Assembly (NCBI GenBank): GCA_030685025.1
Contig: JAUXWC010000004.1
Span: 1 to 40,957 of the forward strand
Direction: 5' to 3'
Origin: Rhodoferax sp.
GTDB taxonomy: Bacteria > Pseudomonadota > Gammaproteobacteria > Burkholderiales > Burkholderiaceae_C
Length of the DNA: 40,957 bases
The notes below the pieces were generated by a model. It saw only the letters and a program-made list of their open reading frames with translations. It did not search any database and had not been told where the DNA came from. The translations under genes were made by a program, and so were the position numbers. Each line of letters opens with the position of its first letter. Positions within the stretch are counted from its first letter, which is position 1. Positions 1 through 10,828 of the stretch are shown here, in pieces.

Positions 1-322
1 CAGCAACGGTGCTTGTCTTCATGCTGTTGAGTCCTCACGAAATGTTGCAGAATCACCCCATCGGAATTGAAAGGGGTGAGGGTGCAGAATAGATCGTGTC
101 AGCTCGGGGGAGGACTACTCCGCGTAGCGGCTTCGTCCAACGGGTTCGTCGAATGGACCCACAACGGCGGCCATCGTGGTCGCCATTCTTCGGTGCTGTG
201 TGCGCCGTTGAGCGAAGCGTGGAACAAGGTCTCGCTGCCCGGCGTGACGCAAACGATAATGCACCGGTTGTTACCAACCGCAGTTGAATGCTCGGTTGCG
301 AATGTCTGATTTGGGGGATCAA
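1..322. other. Left-edge stretch without a recognised gene
   Basis: No open frame here looks like a real protein: the short frames in all six phases lack recognisable domains. The segment contains the upstream region of the secreted protein that begins at 323. I see no tRNA, repeat or strong terminator in it. It may also hold the 3' flank of a gene lying to the left of the window. Confidence 0.4.
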
Positions 323-907
323 ATGAAGAACGTATGGGTGTTGGCGCTGCTGGCGCTGGTGGGCTCGGCCCATGCCGAGTCGAACGCGGTGAAAAAAGAA
401 CTGGTGGCCAAGGTCTTGCTATTGCAGCAACCCGCCATCGAGCAGGCCGCCCGCGCGCTGGCTGAGCGCCCCGCCATGCTGGTGATGCAACAAGCCGGAC
501 AGGCGCTGCAGACCCGCGTGGCGCCCGACAAGCGAGAGGCGATGGGCAAAGAGATTCAGGCCGACGTCAAGAAGTACGTCGACGAAGCGGTGCCGCTGGT
601 GCGCGAACAGGCGGTCAAGCTGGCCCCCGCCGCCATCGGCCCCCTGCTGGAGGAGCGATTCACCGAGGACGAGTTAAAGCAACTCATAGGCATCATGGAG
701 TCCCCCGTCAGCCGCAAGTTCGCCCAGATGGGCGGGGAGATGCAAAAGGCCTTGGTGGAAAAGCTGGTGGCGCAAACGAAGTCCGAGATCGAACCGAAGC
801 TCAAGACGCTGGAGCGCTCGGTGGCCAAGCGCCTGGGCTTGCCCTTGCTGCCCGCTGGCGCTGCGTCCGGCGCGGCATTGCCCGCCGCCAAGGCCGCGAG
901 CAAGTAG
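323..907 (+). CDS. Small secreted DUF2059-like protein
   Basis: A 194-residue protein starting with an obvious Sec signal peptide (MKNVWVLALLALVGSAHA). The start at 323 is chosen over an upstream in-frame ATG at 284 because it puts the signal peptide at the N-terminus and has a GGGGGAT element just before it. The mature part is helical and charged. It carries a segment ending in IGIMESPVSRKFAQM, typical of DUF2059-type periplasmic proteins, and an Ala/Gly-rich, lysine-ending tail. The molecular role of that family is not established. It is convergent with maeB, with only 35 bp between the stop codons. Function unknown; family assignment is from pattern recognition only. Confidence 0.7.
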   Translation: MKNVWVLALLALVGSAHAESNAVKKELVAKVLLLQQPAIEQAARALAERPAMLVMQQAGQALQTRVAPDKREAMGKEIQADVKKYVDEAVPLVREQAVKLAPAAIGPLLEERFTEDELKQLIGIMESPVSRKFAQMGGEMQKALVEKLVAQTKSEIEPKLKTLERSVAKRLGLPLLPAGAASGAALPAAKAASK

Positions 908-942
908 CTGCCCAGCTCCGCCCGGCATCATCAAGTCCAGCA

Positions 943-3246
<2,304 letters not shown>

Positions 3247-3366
3247 GATGGCTCCTGGTGTCGCGTCATTTTGCTATTGTGGCCCTACTTCCTTCGCGGC
3301 AGGCGGCGGCTTGACCTGGCGAACTGCGAAGGTCTTACGCGGGAAGTTCGAAGCCGTGGTGCATGC

Positions 3367-3864
3367 TCATCGGGGGGTGGCGCGCTGCAGCACAAGCTCG
3401 GCGATCGGAGCGATGTCAGACAGGCTGAACACCGGTGTGGCGACCGATGCGGCCGGGGCGTCGCCCGCAATCGCCACGATGCCCGGCCAGTCCGGCCACA
3501 ACGGTGGCTTGCCGACATCCCGACGCCAGACTTCGAGCTTGGGGAAGTCGCCGTCCTTGAACCCCTCGACCAACACCAGGTCGCAGTGCTGCATGCGGTC
3601 CAGCAGTTGGTGGAGCGGCGGCTCTTCGGCCCCACGCAGCTCGTGCATCAGCGCCCAGCGGTGGTTGCCCAGCAACAGCACTTCCTTGCAGCCCGACTCA
3701 CGCAGCCGGAATGAGTCCTTGCCGGGCCGGTCGATGTCGACGTTCTTGTGGCTGTGCTTGATCAGCGATACCACCAAGCCACGCGCCGTCAACTCCGGGA
3801 TGAGCCGCTCCAGCAGCGTGGTCTTGCCCATGCCGGAGTGCCCAGCGATACCAAAAACTTTCAT
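3367..3864 (-). CDS. mobB: Molybdopterin-guanine dinucleotide biosynthesis adaptor protein MobB
   Basis: A 165-residue P-loop protein beginning MKVFGIAGHSGMGKTTLLERL, the MobB Walker A form. It is followed by SLIKHSHKNVDIDRPGKDSFRLRESG and LVLVEGFKDGDFPKLEV, both characteristic of MobB. MobB binds GTP and assists MobA in attaching GMP to molybdopterin. That yields the bis-MGD cofactor used by DMSO-reductase-family enzymes such as the ArrA-like protein encoded at 6306-8870. It starts 21 bp after the methyltransferase stop and is probably the last gene of the respiratory operon. A dedicated copy here would help provide MGD cofactor when the molybdoenzyme is induced (inference). Confidence 0.93.
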   Translation of the reverse strand: MKVFGIAGHSGMGKTTLLERLIPELTARGLVVSLIKHSHKNVDIDRPGKDSFRLRESGCKEVLLLGNHRWALMHELRGAEEPPLHQLLDRMQHCDLVLVEGFKDGDFPKLEVWRRDVGKPPLWPDWPGIVAIAGDAPAASVATPVFSLSDIAPIAELVLQRATPR

Positions 3865-3885
3865 TCATCGACTCCGCGCCACGGA

Positions 3886-4686
3886 CTACTCAGACAGCAG
3901 GGGCGCTTTCTGCGCCGCATGAAAACCCACCATGCCACCCCAAATGCTGGTGCGGCAGACGACGTTGGCAAACCCGACCAAGCGCAGTACGTCGGAGAGC
4001 TCGTCCGGCGTATAGAAATGGTGGATGGCGTCACTGAAGTAACCATTGCACTCGCGAGAGGCGTCGGTCGAGCCGAAGATCAGCGAGGTGGCCGCCACCG
4101 ACAGGCGCAGAAAACGCAGGTACAACCACTCGACCACCCGGTTGCCGGGCTTGAGCATGTCGCAGTGGTAGAAGGTGCCACCGGGTTTGAGCACGCGCAG
4201 GATCTCCGGCAGAACCTTGTCCAGTTGCAGGTGACGCGAGGCCGCCTGCAGCGTGATCACATCAAAGCTGTGGTCCGCAAACGGTAACTGGTGCACGTCG
4301 TGGATCACGCTGTCGATCATCATGCCGCGCGCCGCTGCCCGGTGCTGCCCATGCGCCTGCATCTCCGCACTGCGGTCAATGGCGGTGACGCAGATGCCGG
4401 GTTCCTTTGCCAGCAGGCGCACCCCGACATCGTTGGTGCCGGCGCAGACATCCAGCGCCTTGTCGTTGGGACGCAGCGCAATGGTCCGGATGAACTGCCA
4501 GACCCACAATTCCCACAAGCCCAGGCTCGCGACGATGTTGCCGCAGCGGTAATAGGTCGGCACGTCCTTGAAGACCTCGGGTACCAGACGTGACCATATC
4601 GGCGAGAACAGCGAGCGCCGATGACCCTCGCGCTGTCCAAATGTTTCCCAGGTTACCGAGGGCGATGCGTTGCGTGTTGGTTCCAT
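3886..4686 (-). CDS. UbiE/MenG-like SAM-dependent methyltransferase
   Basis: 266 residues with a class I methyltransferase fold. The SAM-binding motif I is DVCAGTNDVGVRLL (about residues 99-112), acidic motif II is VTAIDRSAEMQ, motif HDVHQLPFADHSFDVIT marks the adenine/post-II region, and EILRVLKPGGTFYHCDML is the UbiE-type motif III. It ends HHFYTPDELSDVLRLVGFANV, again UbiE/MenG-like. These enzymes C-methylate quinone rings (demethylmenaquinone or the ubiquinone precursor). It lies between the chaperone gene and mobB in the respiratory operon, so a role in adjusting the quinone pool for this reductase is plausible but inferred. It lacks the cysteine pattern of the arsenite methyltransferase ArsM, so methylation of arsenic is not supported. 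Confidence 0.75.
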   Translation of the reverse strand: MEPTRNASPSVTWETFGQREGHRRSLFSPIWSRLVPEVFKDVPTYYRCGNIVASLGLWELWVWQFIRTIALRPNDKALDVCAGTNDVGVRLLAKEPGICVTAIDRSAEMQAHGQHRAAARGMMIDSVIHDVHQLPFADHSFDVITLQAASRHLQLDKVLPEILRVLKPGGTFYHCDMLKPGNRVVEWLYLRFLRLSVAATSLIFGSTDASRECNGYFSDAIHHFYTPDELSDVLRLVGFANVVCRTSIWGGMVGFHAAQKAPLLSE

Positions 4687-4775
4687 GTTGTTCTCGTGCA
4701 GTTGTTGGGTTGTTAGGCGGCTCGGTGGCAGGACCTTTTGGTTATACCGCGACAGGGCGGGCGCGTGGTCAGGGT

Positions 4776-5438
4776 TTACGACTGCGTTGGCGTGGGCGAC
4801 AGCACCGGGACCCCTTCCCGGTGGGCTTCCGCGCGGACGAACAACTCGGTGAGCTCGGCAAGCTTGGCGTAGAAGACACTTTGCGCACCGGCCTGCACGG
4901 CCTGGGCAAATGGTCCAATCCAGCGGCCCAGATGCTCGGCGAGAAAGCGCCGCTTCAGATCGGTCACGGCATGGAGTCGGCCCACGTCCGCGTCGAGGCG
5001 GGCTTCATCCTGGCGAAAGATGAGCAAATACAGAAACTCCAGCTCGACCGCGATATGGTCGGGCAGCTCCTTGAATTCTTCGTCGATTTCGAAACCGCCC
5101 TCGCGGTACAGATCAAGGACGCCCAAGGTGCTGTCTCCCATGAGCGTCTTTTCGCCTTCCAGCCAGACCGAACCGTAGGGCTTGGCCAGAATGTGCGAAG
5201 GACCCAGGAACAGACGGGTGTAATCGAGCAGCAGGTCTGGCGTGGCCGACTCCTCGAACGCCGCGCCAAGTCTCAGCGCGTGCGGCGCCAGATTCGGATC
5301 AACCCGCGATGCGGCTTGCAGCAGCGAGCCAAAAACCCCCTCTTGCGCGAATGCGGGTTCAGGCTGGTAATAACACGCGGCAAGGTAACGGCACATATCC
5401 TCACGTGCCAAGGCAATAAGATCTTCGGACTCCGACAT
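4776..5438 (-). CDS. TorD/DmsD-family molybdoenzyme maturation chaperone (ArrD-like)
   Basis: A 220-residue, all-helical acidic protein of the TorD/DmsD family: LLDYTRLFLGPSHILAKPYGSVWL and HIAVELEFLYLLIFRQDEA are the family signatures. These chaperones bind the Tat leader and apo-form of a specific molybdoenzyme in the cytoplasm and hold it until bis-MGD is inserted. The start at 5438 is preferred over an in-frame ATG 60 bp upstream because a GGAGAA ribosome site sits just before it and the family begins with a helix like SEDLIALAREDMCRYLA. It follows the iron-sulphur subunit gene by 63 bp. The likely client is the ArrA-like enzyme of the same operon. Confidence 0.88.
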   Translation of the reverse strand: MSESEDLIALAREDMCRYLAACYYQPEPAFAQEGVFGSLLQAASRVDPNLAPHALRLGAAFEESATPDLLLDYTRLFLGPSHILAKPYGSVWLEGEKTLMGDSTLGVLDLYREGGFEIDEEFKELPDHIAVELEFLYLLIFRQDEARLDADVGRLHAVTDLKRRFLAEHLGRWIGPFAQAVQAGAQSVFYAKLAELTELFVRAEAHREGVPVLSPTPTQS

Positions 5439-5501
5439 GTCGTTCTCCACCAAAAAAAGCGGCCGGGCGAGCCCGGCCTGCCTGTTGAAGTACCTCAAGA
5501 C

Positions 5502-6272
5502 TCAGGCCCGAGGGCTGAACTTGCGAATGTAAAACACGTTTGGTTTGGTTCCCTTGTCCTCCTGGAGCCGGAAGGTTTTTTCCGAGGCGAGCAGCTTGGC
5601 GATGTCGGAGCGCGGGTCCTTCTGGTCGCCGAAGATTCGCGCCTTGGAGGGGCAAACCTCGACACAAGCCGGCTGCAGGCCATTGCTGACGCGGTGATGG
5701 CAGAAGGTGCATTTTTCGACCACGCCCCGGGCACGCACCGCATGCAGGTTTTCAGACTCGTAATCATTGAGCTCGGGCGTGACCGCACCAGCGGCCTTGG
5801 CCGTTTCGGCGCCAGACGATGTACAGCCCGGGATCATGGCCGTCTTGTCTTCCCACCTCGGCTGGGCCGGGCGGCGCTTGTGGTTCATGCTGATCACACT
5901 GTAGGTTTCGCCGGTGAGGCTGCGATCATCCAACAAAGGGACGCTGTACGGGCAGGTTTGCTGGCACGCCTGGCAGCCGGTGCAGATCTCGTCGTTGATC
6001 AGCACGTAGCCTTCCGGCGTTTTGAAGATGGCGGTCGGACTGGTTGGACACTTGGTGATGCAAGCGGGCTCATCGCAGTGGTTGCAAAGCACCGGCATCG
6101 TGTAGTGCGTCGTCTTGGGGAAGACGCCTTCTGTCTTGGTCAGGAAGTCGGCCCAGTTGTGGCTCTGTCCGTTGCCGCGTTCCCGTGTGTTGTTTTCAGC
6201 CTTGCAGGCCAGGGCGCAAGCGCCACAGCCGACGCAACGCTGCATATCGATCACCATACCGAATTTGGGCAT
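5502..6272 (-). CDS. arrB: ArrB-like four-cluster iron-sulphur subunit
   Basis: 256 residues, soluble, without a leader, so probably exported as a complex with the Tat-borne catalytic subunit. Four cysteine groups are visible: CVGCGACALAC (about 13-23), CNHCDEPACITKCP (about 63-76), CTGCQACQQTCP (about 98-109), and CTFCHHRVSNGLQPACVEVCP near residue 190. This is the DmsB/ArrB pattern, binding up to four [4Fe-4S] clusters that relay electrons to the molybdenum subunit. The opening KFGMVIDMQRCVGCGACALACKAENNT and the ending VFYIRKFS closely resemble Shewanella ArrB as I remember it. It has an AGGAG site and starts 33 bp after the arrA-like stop. A roughly 45-residue insert between clusters 3 and 4 is longer than I expect for ArrB. 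Confidence 0.88.
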   Translation of the reverse strand: MPKFGMVIDMQRCVGCGACALACKAENNTRERGNGQSHNWADFLTKTEGVFPKTTHYTMPVLCNHCDEPACITKCPTSPTAIFKTPEGYVLINDEICTGCQACQQTCPYSVPLLDDRSLTGETYSVISMNHKRRPAQPRWEDKTAMIPGCTSSGAETAKAAGAVTPELNDYESENLHAVRARGVVEKCTFCHHRVSNGLQPACVEVCPSKARIFGDQKDPRSDIAKLLASEKTFRLQEDKGTKPNVFYIRKFSPRA

Positions 6273-6305
6273 TTTTTTCTCCTAGTGAATAGGTGCGTCC
6301 GGGCG

Positions 6306-8870
6306 TCAGGCTTTTTGCACGCTGACGCCGGTAAACCCGCCATTGCGTGCCGTGGAGCCGCTCAAACGATCGTAGTCGTCGACCAGGATCTCGTTGTTGT
6401 TGCCCCCCAGCGGCTGGGCCTTGGCATAGTCCTTGGCTGCAATCCGTCCATAAGCCCAGTGGCCCTGTCCGAAGGCTTTGGTCACGGTGCCAGGACGAAT
6501 GCCTTCCCATAACTTGAGCTGCGTCATGATCGAGCCGACCACCGACGTGATCTTGACCGTGTCGCCGGTCTTCAGGCCGAGCTTCTTGCCATCGACGGGG
6601 TTCATCTTGAGCACATCGCCCCAGGACACGTCGCCGCCATCGACCTTCTTGAACTCCTGGTACATCGGCAGGTTGGCCGAGCGGCCTTCGCGGTTGAGGC
6701 GGGATTTGTAATCGACAAATTCGAACGGATAGTCCGCCAGGCTGCCGTGGCGCTTGGGCGCTTCATAGTGCGGGACGAACGCCAGATCGCCCTGCGCCAG
6801 GTAGCCCGACACCTTGAGAATGTCGTCGACCGTGGTTTGGTGCTTGGCGGCGTGCTCCAGCAGCCCCTTCTTCATGGTTTCGCTGAAGAACTCGAACTTC
6901 TTGGTGACGGTGTTGAACTTGCCGCCCCAGCCCTTCTTGAACGCGTACTGCTGCGTGTTGTAGACGCCGCGCTTCTTGAATTCGGCCCAGCCGGCGATCT
7001 TGTCGCCCTTGAGGGCTTCCTTGGGCATCCACATCGGCGCGCTGCTGATCTTGGCCAGGATTTCGTTAAATTCTTTCTCGTCGCCCGCGGCCTTGCCGGT
7101 CTCCGGGTCCTTGAACTCGGTGGCGAAATAGTCAAACAGATTGGGGAAACCCTTGGCCTTGAGCTTGGCGGCCAGCAGCCAGCAAACCTCGGTCTCTTCC
7201 TGCTTCACATCCCACAAACGCTTGCCGGCGGGCTGCTGGATGGAGGCAAAACCGTAGGTCGCGCCGTTGTTGGAAATCACCGACAGGCCCTCGCTGGTGT
7301 TGAAGGTCGAGGGCAACACCACATCGGCGAACTGCGTCATTTCAGAGGCATTGGTGACCATGTGGACAAAGAATGGCACCTTGGACAAGGCCTGGTCCCA
7401 ACGGGTCGGATCGGTACAGGAGAAGTTGAAATTGGACCAGGAGCTGATCAGCACCTTGACCGCACCCGGATCCTTCAGCATGGTGTTGGCAATGTTGTTC
7501 ATCACCACGCCGCTGCCGGGCTTGGCGTTCATCATGGCCGGCATGTCTTTTTCACCCCGGCCGTCGATCTTCTTGCCCTTGCCATGTTTCTTGGCGGTCT
7601 CGTCAATATAGGCGTCGTACTTCGGGTAGGCGCCCAGCGGCGGGCTGGTGGTTTGCAGCACACCGCCCTCAACGTCGATCGAACCGAGCAAGCCGTTGAG
7701 GGCATGCACCGCCATCGAGGCATAAGTGCCGCGCGGGTTCATGCCGACACCCGGGCCCATCCAGACCGCGACCTGCGGGGCAGCCTTGCCCATGATGCGG
7801 GCGACTTTGAGCGTCTGCGCGGCAGGAATCAGTGTTTCCTTCTCGGCCCAGGCCGGGGTCTTGTCCTTGAGCTCCAGGTTCCACCACTTGACGATGCCAC
7901 TGGTCTCGGTCTCGACGAAAGCCGCCTCGTCAACCGGCATGCCTGCCACAAAGAGGTTCTTGCCATCCTTGAAATCGCCGACGAAGGCCTTGTTCCACAA
8001 GCCCTCGACCAGCAGCACATGGGCCAGGGCGCTGGCCAGCGCGCCATCGGTGCCGGCCTTGATGGGCAACCACTCGTGTGATTTGGCGGCCGATGTCGAC
8101 AGGCGCGGATCGACGGTAATCAGCGCGCCGCGATCAATGATGCCGCTGAGATTGGCGATGGTCGCGGGCACCATGCGGTTCGATGAGACCGGATCGCAAC
8201 CCCAGACCACCAGACATTTGGTGCGGGCCAGATCATAGTCGCGGTAGCCAAAGAACCCTTGCGTCAGTCCGGGTCCCATTTTCTCTGCCTCGGCACAGAT
8301 CGAACTGTGTGAAAAGTAGTTGGGCGTGCCGAATACCGCAGGCAGGGCGCCATAGAGAATGCCCGTGGCGGTCGAGGAGTAGCGACCGCGGATATAGGTG
8401 AGCTTGTGCGGTTCGTCGTTCTTGCGCAGCGCGACCATCTGGTCGGCAACCATGTCGAGCGCTTCGTCCCAAGTGATGGGGACAAACTTCGGATCGATGC
8501 CGCGCCCCTTCTGGGGGTTGGTGCGCTTCATCGGCACCTTGATGCGATCCGGGTCGTAGGCCTGCTGCGGGATCATGTGACCACGCGGACAGCAATAGCC
8601 GCCATTGGCCTTGCTGAACTGATTGCCGCGGACCCTGACCGCGCGACCTTGCTGAACAAATATCTCGATCGCGCACCAAGCGGTGCAGCCCTGACAGGTG
8701 CTCGCCACCCAGTCGCCCTTGGCCGCGCCGGCCGGCTCGGCGTCACGGGCCACGAAGGCGCTGCTCTTGGGCGCGGCTTTCTTCTTGGGTGCGGCGCCCA
8801 GCCCGTGCATCATCAACAGACCGATGGTCGCGGCCGAGCCTTGAATAAAACCCCGTTTCGTCAGCTTCAT
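6306..8870 (-). CDS. arrA: ArrA-like respiratory arsenate reductase, molybdopterin catalytic subunit
   Basis: 854 residues, the same length class as Shewanella ArrA. The N-terminus has a Tat-type leader with a KR rather than RR pair (TKRGFIQGSAA). Next come the [4Fe-4S] ligands C59, C62, C66 and C94, then the molybdopterin domains and a C-terminal dinucleotide-binding domain (GQGHWAYGR, GGNNNEILVDDYDRLSG). The putative Mo ligand is C192 in SHSSICAEAEKMG. The pocket residues known from ArrA are all present in order: R163-Y164 in RGRYS, H188, K197 and Y209. RGRY argues for ArrA rather than ArxA, which has a GRGWG-type motif there. Arsenate to arsenite reduction in the periplasm is the best prediction. 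The clade also holds thiosulfate/polysulfide-type enzymes, so the substrate is unproven. Confidence 0.85.
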   Translation of the reverse strand: MKLTKRGFIQGSAATIGLLMMHGLGAAPKKKAAPKSSAFVARDAEPAGAAKGDWVASTCQGCTAWCAIEIFVQQGRAVRVRGNQFSKANGGYCCPRGHMIPQQAYDPDRIKVPMKRTNPQKGRGIDPKFVPITWDEALDMVADQMVALRKNDEPHKLTYIRGRYSSTATGILYGALPAVFGTPNYFSHSSICAEAEKMGPGLTQGFFGYRDYDLARTKCLVVWGCDPVSSNRMVPATIANLSGIIDRGALITVDPRLSTSAAKSHEWLPIKAGTDGALASALAHVLLVEGLWNKAFVGDFKDGKNLFVAGMPVDEAAFVETETSGIVKWWNLELKDKTPAWAEKETLIPAAQTLKVARIMGKAAPQVAVWMGPGVGMNPRGTYASMAVHALNGLLGSIDVEGGVLQTTSPPLGAYPKYDAYIDETAKKHGKGKKIDGRGEKDMPAMMNAKPGSGVVMNNIANTMLKDPGAVKVLISSWSNFNFSCTDPTRWDQALSKVPFFVHMVTNASEMTQFADVVLPSTFNTSEGLSVISNNGATYGFASIQQPAGKRLWDVKQEETEVCWLLAAKLKAKGFPNLFDYFATEFKDPETGKAAGDEKEFNEILAKISSAPMWMPKEALKGDKIAGWAEFKKRGVYNTQQYAFKKGWGGKFNTVTKKFEFFSETMKKGLLEHAAKHQTTVDDILKVSGYLAQGDLAFVPHYEAPKRHGSLADYPFEFVDYKSRLNREGRSANLPMYQEFKKVDGGDVSWGDVLKMNPVDGKKLGLKTGDTVKITSVVGSIMTQLKLWEGIRPGTVTKAFGQGHWAYGRIAAKDYAKAQPLGGNNNEILVDDYDRLSGSTARNGGFTGVSVQKA

Positions 8871-9025
8871 GTCAAACCCCTTTCAATCTTTCCTTGTGTG
8901 GACAAACCCGACTGCCGATGTAAACCAAGTTCCAGAGAAGGCGTGATGCACCGGTCAGCGGGCGTCAAGCCGTCATCGGCCATACTTGTGAGGCAACTGC
9001 GGACAATTGCCTGCGATGGATCGCG

Positions 9026-10105
9026 TCACTTCTGGAATTTCAGAATGAGCGGTTCCTGCACGTAGGCATGGCGAACCTGAGCGTTGTCGAAGAAGCCCAG
9101 GCCGAAGGCGTAACCCTTGGTCAGGTCTTGGAAGTTGATGTCGAACTTCGACCCGGTCACCAGCTTGCGCGCGATTTCAACCGTCCATTTGCCCTTTTCC
9201 CATTTGGCACCGACCGCGATGTCGCCGCGATCCCCAGTGAATGGCGCGATCAGGATGGAGGAAACTTCATCGCCGGTCTTGAACTTTGTATCGTCAAAGG
9301 GCGCCTTGTCATCCGCCTTCAGCCAATAGGTGCCGCCCTTGTTGGCCGCCTTGCCGTCCTTGTTCATGAACTCCGGCTTGCCGCCCACCAGCTTGATGTC
9401 CTCGTACCCTCCGCCGGTTTTAGGATCGGACTTGCGGCCAGCGCCGGGGGCCTTGTCCTTGTCGAAACGCGTGTGATCAAGGTACTGATCGTCAATCTGG
9501 CCGATCACGCCGCCACGCACGTACTTCAGGTGCCACATGTCGCCGATTTCGCCGTCTTCCTCGGTGTACTTGTTGCCATAGGGCTTGCCAGGCTCTCCGC
9601 TGTGGCAGGCGGCCGTGCATGAAAACTTGTCGCTGAAGCCGAAGATGCTGTCGTTGATGTTCCACAGCACCGACATCTTGTCTTCATAGAACTTGTTGTT
9701 GTCGCCGCCCTTGTCCTCCGGGTCCTTCATCATTTCCCATTTGCCATCGGCCTTCTTGACGTAAGGGCTGCGCCGCACGGACAGAGTCGGATCCTCATAG
9801 GTGACCAGCATATAGAGCATGTCCGCCGTGTAGACGACCTGCAGGGTGCCGGCCGTATCGCCCTTCTTGTCCTTGAAATTCGCCCCTTTGATGGCCTTGA
9901 AATTCACGACCGGCGCGCTCTTCCAGGCGGCATCGTCCGCCACGCCATCGAGCTTGGGCGCGGCGGCGGCCAGCACCGCCATGACCGCAACCGGCTTTTG
10001 GGCCTTGGGTTTTTCCTTCTTCTCTTGCGCCAGCACGGCCGAGCTGGTGATGACGGCAAGCGCGGCGACGGCGGCCAGCGCGATTGAATGCTTGATGTGT
10101 TTCAT
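9026..10105 (-). CDS. Periplasmic haem protein with ethylbenzene-dehydrogenase-gamma-like (EB_dh) domain
   Basis: 359 residues with a Sec signal peptide (MKHIKHSIALAAVAALAVITSSAVLA). A Lys-rich linker follows, then a beta-sandwich domain opening with APKLDGVADDAAWKSAPVVNF, the usual start of EB_dh/cytochrome-c552-type haem-binding domains. LQVVYTADMLYMLVTYEDPT and the C-terminal GKWTVEIARKL also fit that family. In ethylbenzene, DMS and selenate/chlorate enzymes this domain carries a haem b that accepts or donates electrons to the FeS subunit. Here there is also SCTAACHSG, a CX3CH motif that might bind haem covalently. It has an AGGAG site and lies directly upstream of the ArrA-like gene with a 155-bp gap. 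Canonical arr operons lack such a gene. Role as an electron carrier is inference. Confidence 0.82.
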   Translation of the reverse strand: MKHIKHSIALAAVAALAVITSSAVLAQEKKEKPKAQKPVAVMAVLAAAAPKLDGVADDAAWKSAPVVNFKAIKGANFKDKKGDTAGTLQVVYTADMLYMLVTYEDPTLSVRRSPYVKKADGKWEMMKDPEDKGGDNNKFYEDKMSVLWNINDSIFGFSDKFSCTAACHSGEPGKPYGNKYTEEDGEIGDMWHLKYVRGGVIGQIDDQYLDHTRFDKDKAPGAGRKSDPKTGGGYEDIKLVGGKPEFMNKDGKAANKGGTYWLKADDKAPFDDTKFKTGDEVSSILIAPFTGDRGDIAVGAKWEKGKWTVEIARKLVTGSKFDINFQDLTKGYAFGLGFFDNAQVRHAYVQEPLILKFQK

Positions 10106-10213
10106 TTTTTCGAACTCCTGGTGATGAAAAGGTGCTTGAGACTGCCTTGTGCGCCAGCTCGGGCCATGCTGCAGTGAAGGTTGTGGATTCAGACCAGTGG
10201 TCCCGAAGTAGCG

Positions 10214-10828
10214 TTAATGGTGATGCCAGCCGGTGATCATGGTTTTGTAGATCGAGGTCACGGTGTTGCCGGTGGTGCCCAGGTAGACGTGGGCGATCAG
10301 GAACATCACCACCACCGTGCCCAACAGGTAGTGCAGCACCGCCACCGGCAGCAGGCCGTCCATGCCAAACAGGCGGTCCGGGGCGAACTGCGGAAACATG
10401 AAGACCAAACCGGTGAGCAGCAGCGCAGGCATCACCAGGTACATGATGAACCAGTAGATCAGCGCCTGCAGGGCATTGAAGTTGACCTCCAGCGTCAGCG
10501 GAAACGGGTGCGGCTCGCCCTTGAAAATGCCCCACATATACCAGCGCGTCTGGCGCCAGCAGCGATCCAGAATGCCGGGCGGCTTGGGCACGTATTGCCA
10601 CCAGTTGCCGGTGACGATGTTGCCGACGAAGAACACCGCGTACGCGAGCGCCAAAGCCAGGCCGGCGATGTCATGGATGTTCGCGGCCAGGCCAAACTCG
10701 ACCAGGGGCAGCGTGCCCACGCCAAAATGCAGGCTGATGCCGGTGATGGTCAGGACGATGATCAGCACCGCATTGGTCCAGTGCCACAGCCGGATCCAGA
10801 CCGGCAGCAGATAGAGCGATTCTTTCAT
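10214..10828 (-). CDS. b561-type cytochrome b membrane subunit
   Basis: 204 residues with about four hydrophobic helices. The start MKESLYLLPVWIRLWHWTNAVLIIVLTITGISLHF is typical of the bacterial cytochrome b561/thiosulfate-reductase b family. Histidines in LWHWTN, ANIHDIAG, VLHYLLG and IAHVYLG are candidates for axial ligands of two haems. These subunits exchange electrons between the quinone pool and a periplasmic partner. The ATG overlaps the stop of the heptaheme cytochrome gene (ATGA), implying translational coupling and probably a complex. The open frame extends further upstream, but that part lies inside the cytochrome c gene. It ends in a His cluster (GWHHH). Predicted to be the quinol-oxidising anchor of the ArrA-like system. 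Confidence 0.88.
   Translation of the reverse strand: MKESLYLLPVWIRLWHWTNAVLIIVLTITGISLHFGVGTLPLVEFGLAANIHDIAGLALALAYAVFFVGNIVTGNWWQYVPKPPGILDRCWRQTRWYMWGIFKGEPHPFPLTLEVNFNALQALIYWFIMYLVMPALLLTGLVFMFPQFAPDRLFGMDGLLPVAVLHYLLGTVVVMFLIAHVYLGTTGNTVTSIYKTMITGWHHH

Noticed and set aside
3886-4686. ArsM arsenite methyltransferase, suggested by the arsenic context
   Set aside because: The sequence follows UbiE/MenG and lacks the conserved cysteine set of ArsM.
4590-6512. A 640-codon open frame on the plus strand opposite the chaperone and iron-sulphur genes
   Set aside because: It has no recognisable domain and mirrors the high-GC codon pattern of the real minus-strand genes, which carry clear motifs.
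6306-8870. ArxA (anaerobic arsenite oxidase) assignment
   Set aside because: The diagnostic segment reads RGRY as in ArrA, not GRGWG, and the NrfD-like arxC is absent.
6306-10105. Ethylbenzene, DMS or chlorate/selenate dehydrogenase-type assignment because of the EB_dh gene
   Set aside because: The catalytic subunit has the CX2CX3C cluster motif and a Cys as putative Mo ligand, with ArrA-like C-terminus; the EB_dh-associated enzymes have an N-terminal His in the cluster motif and Asp as Mo ligand.
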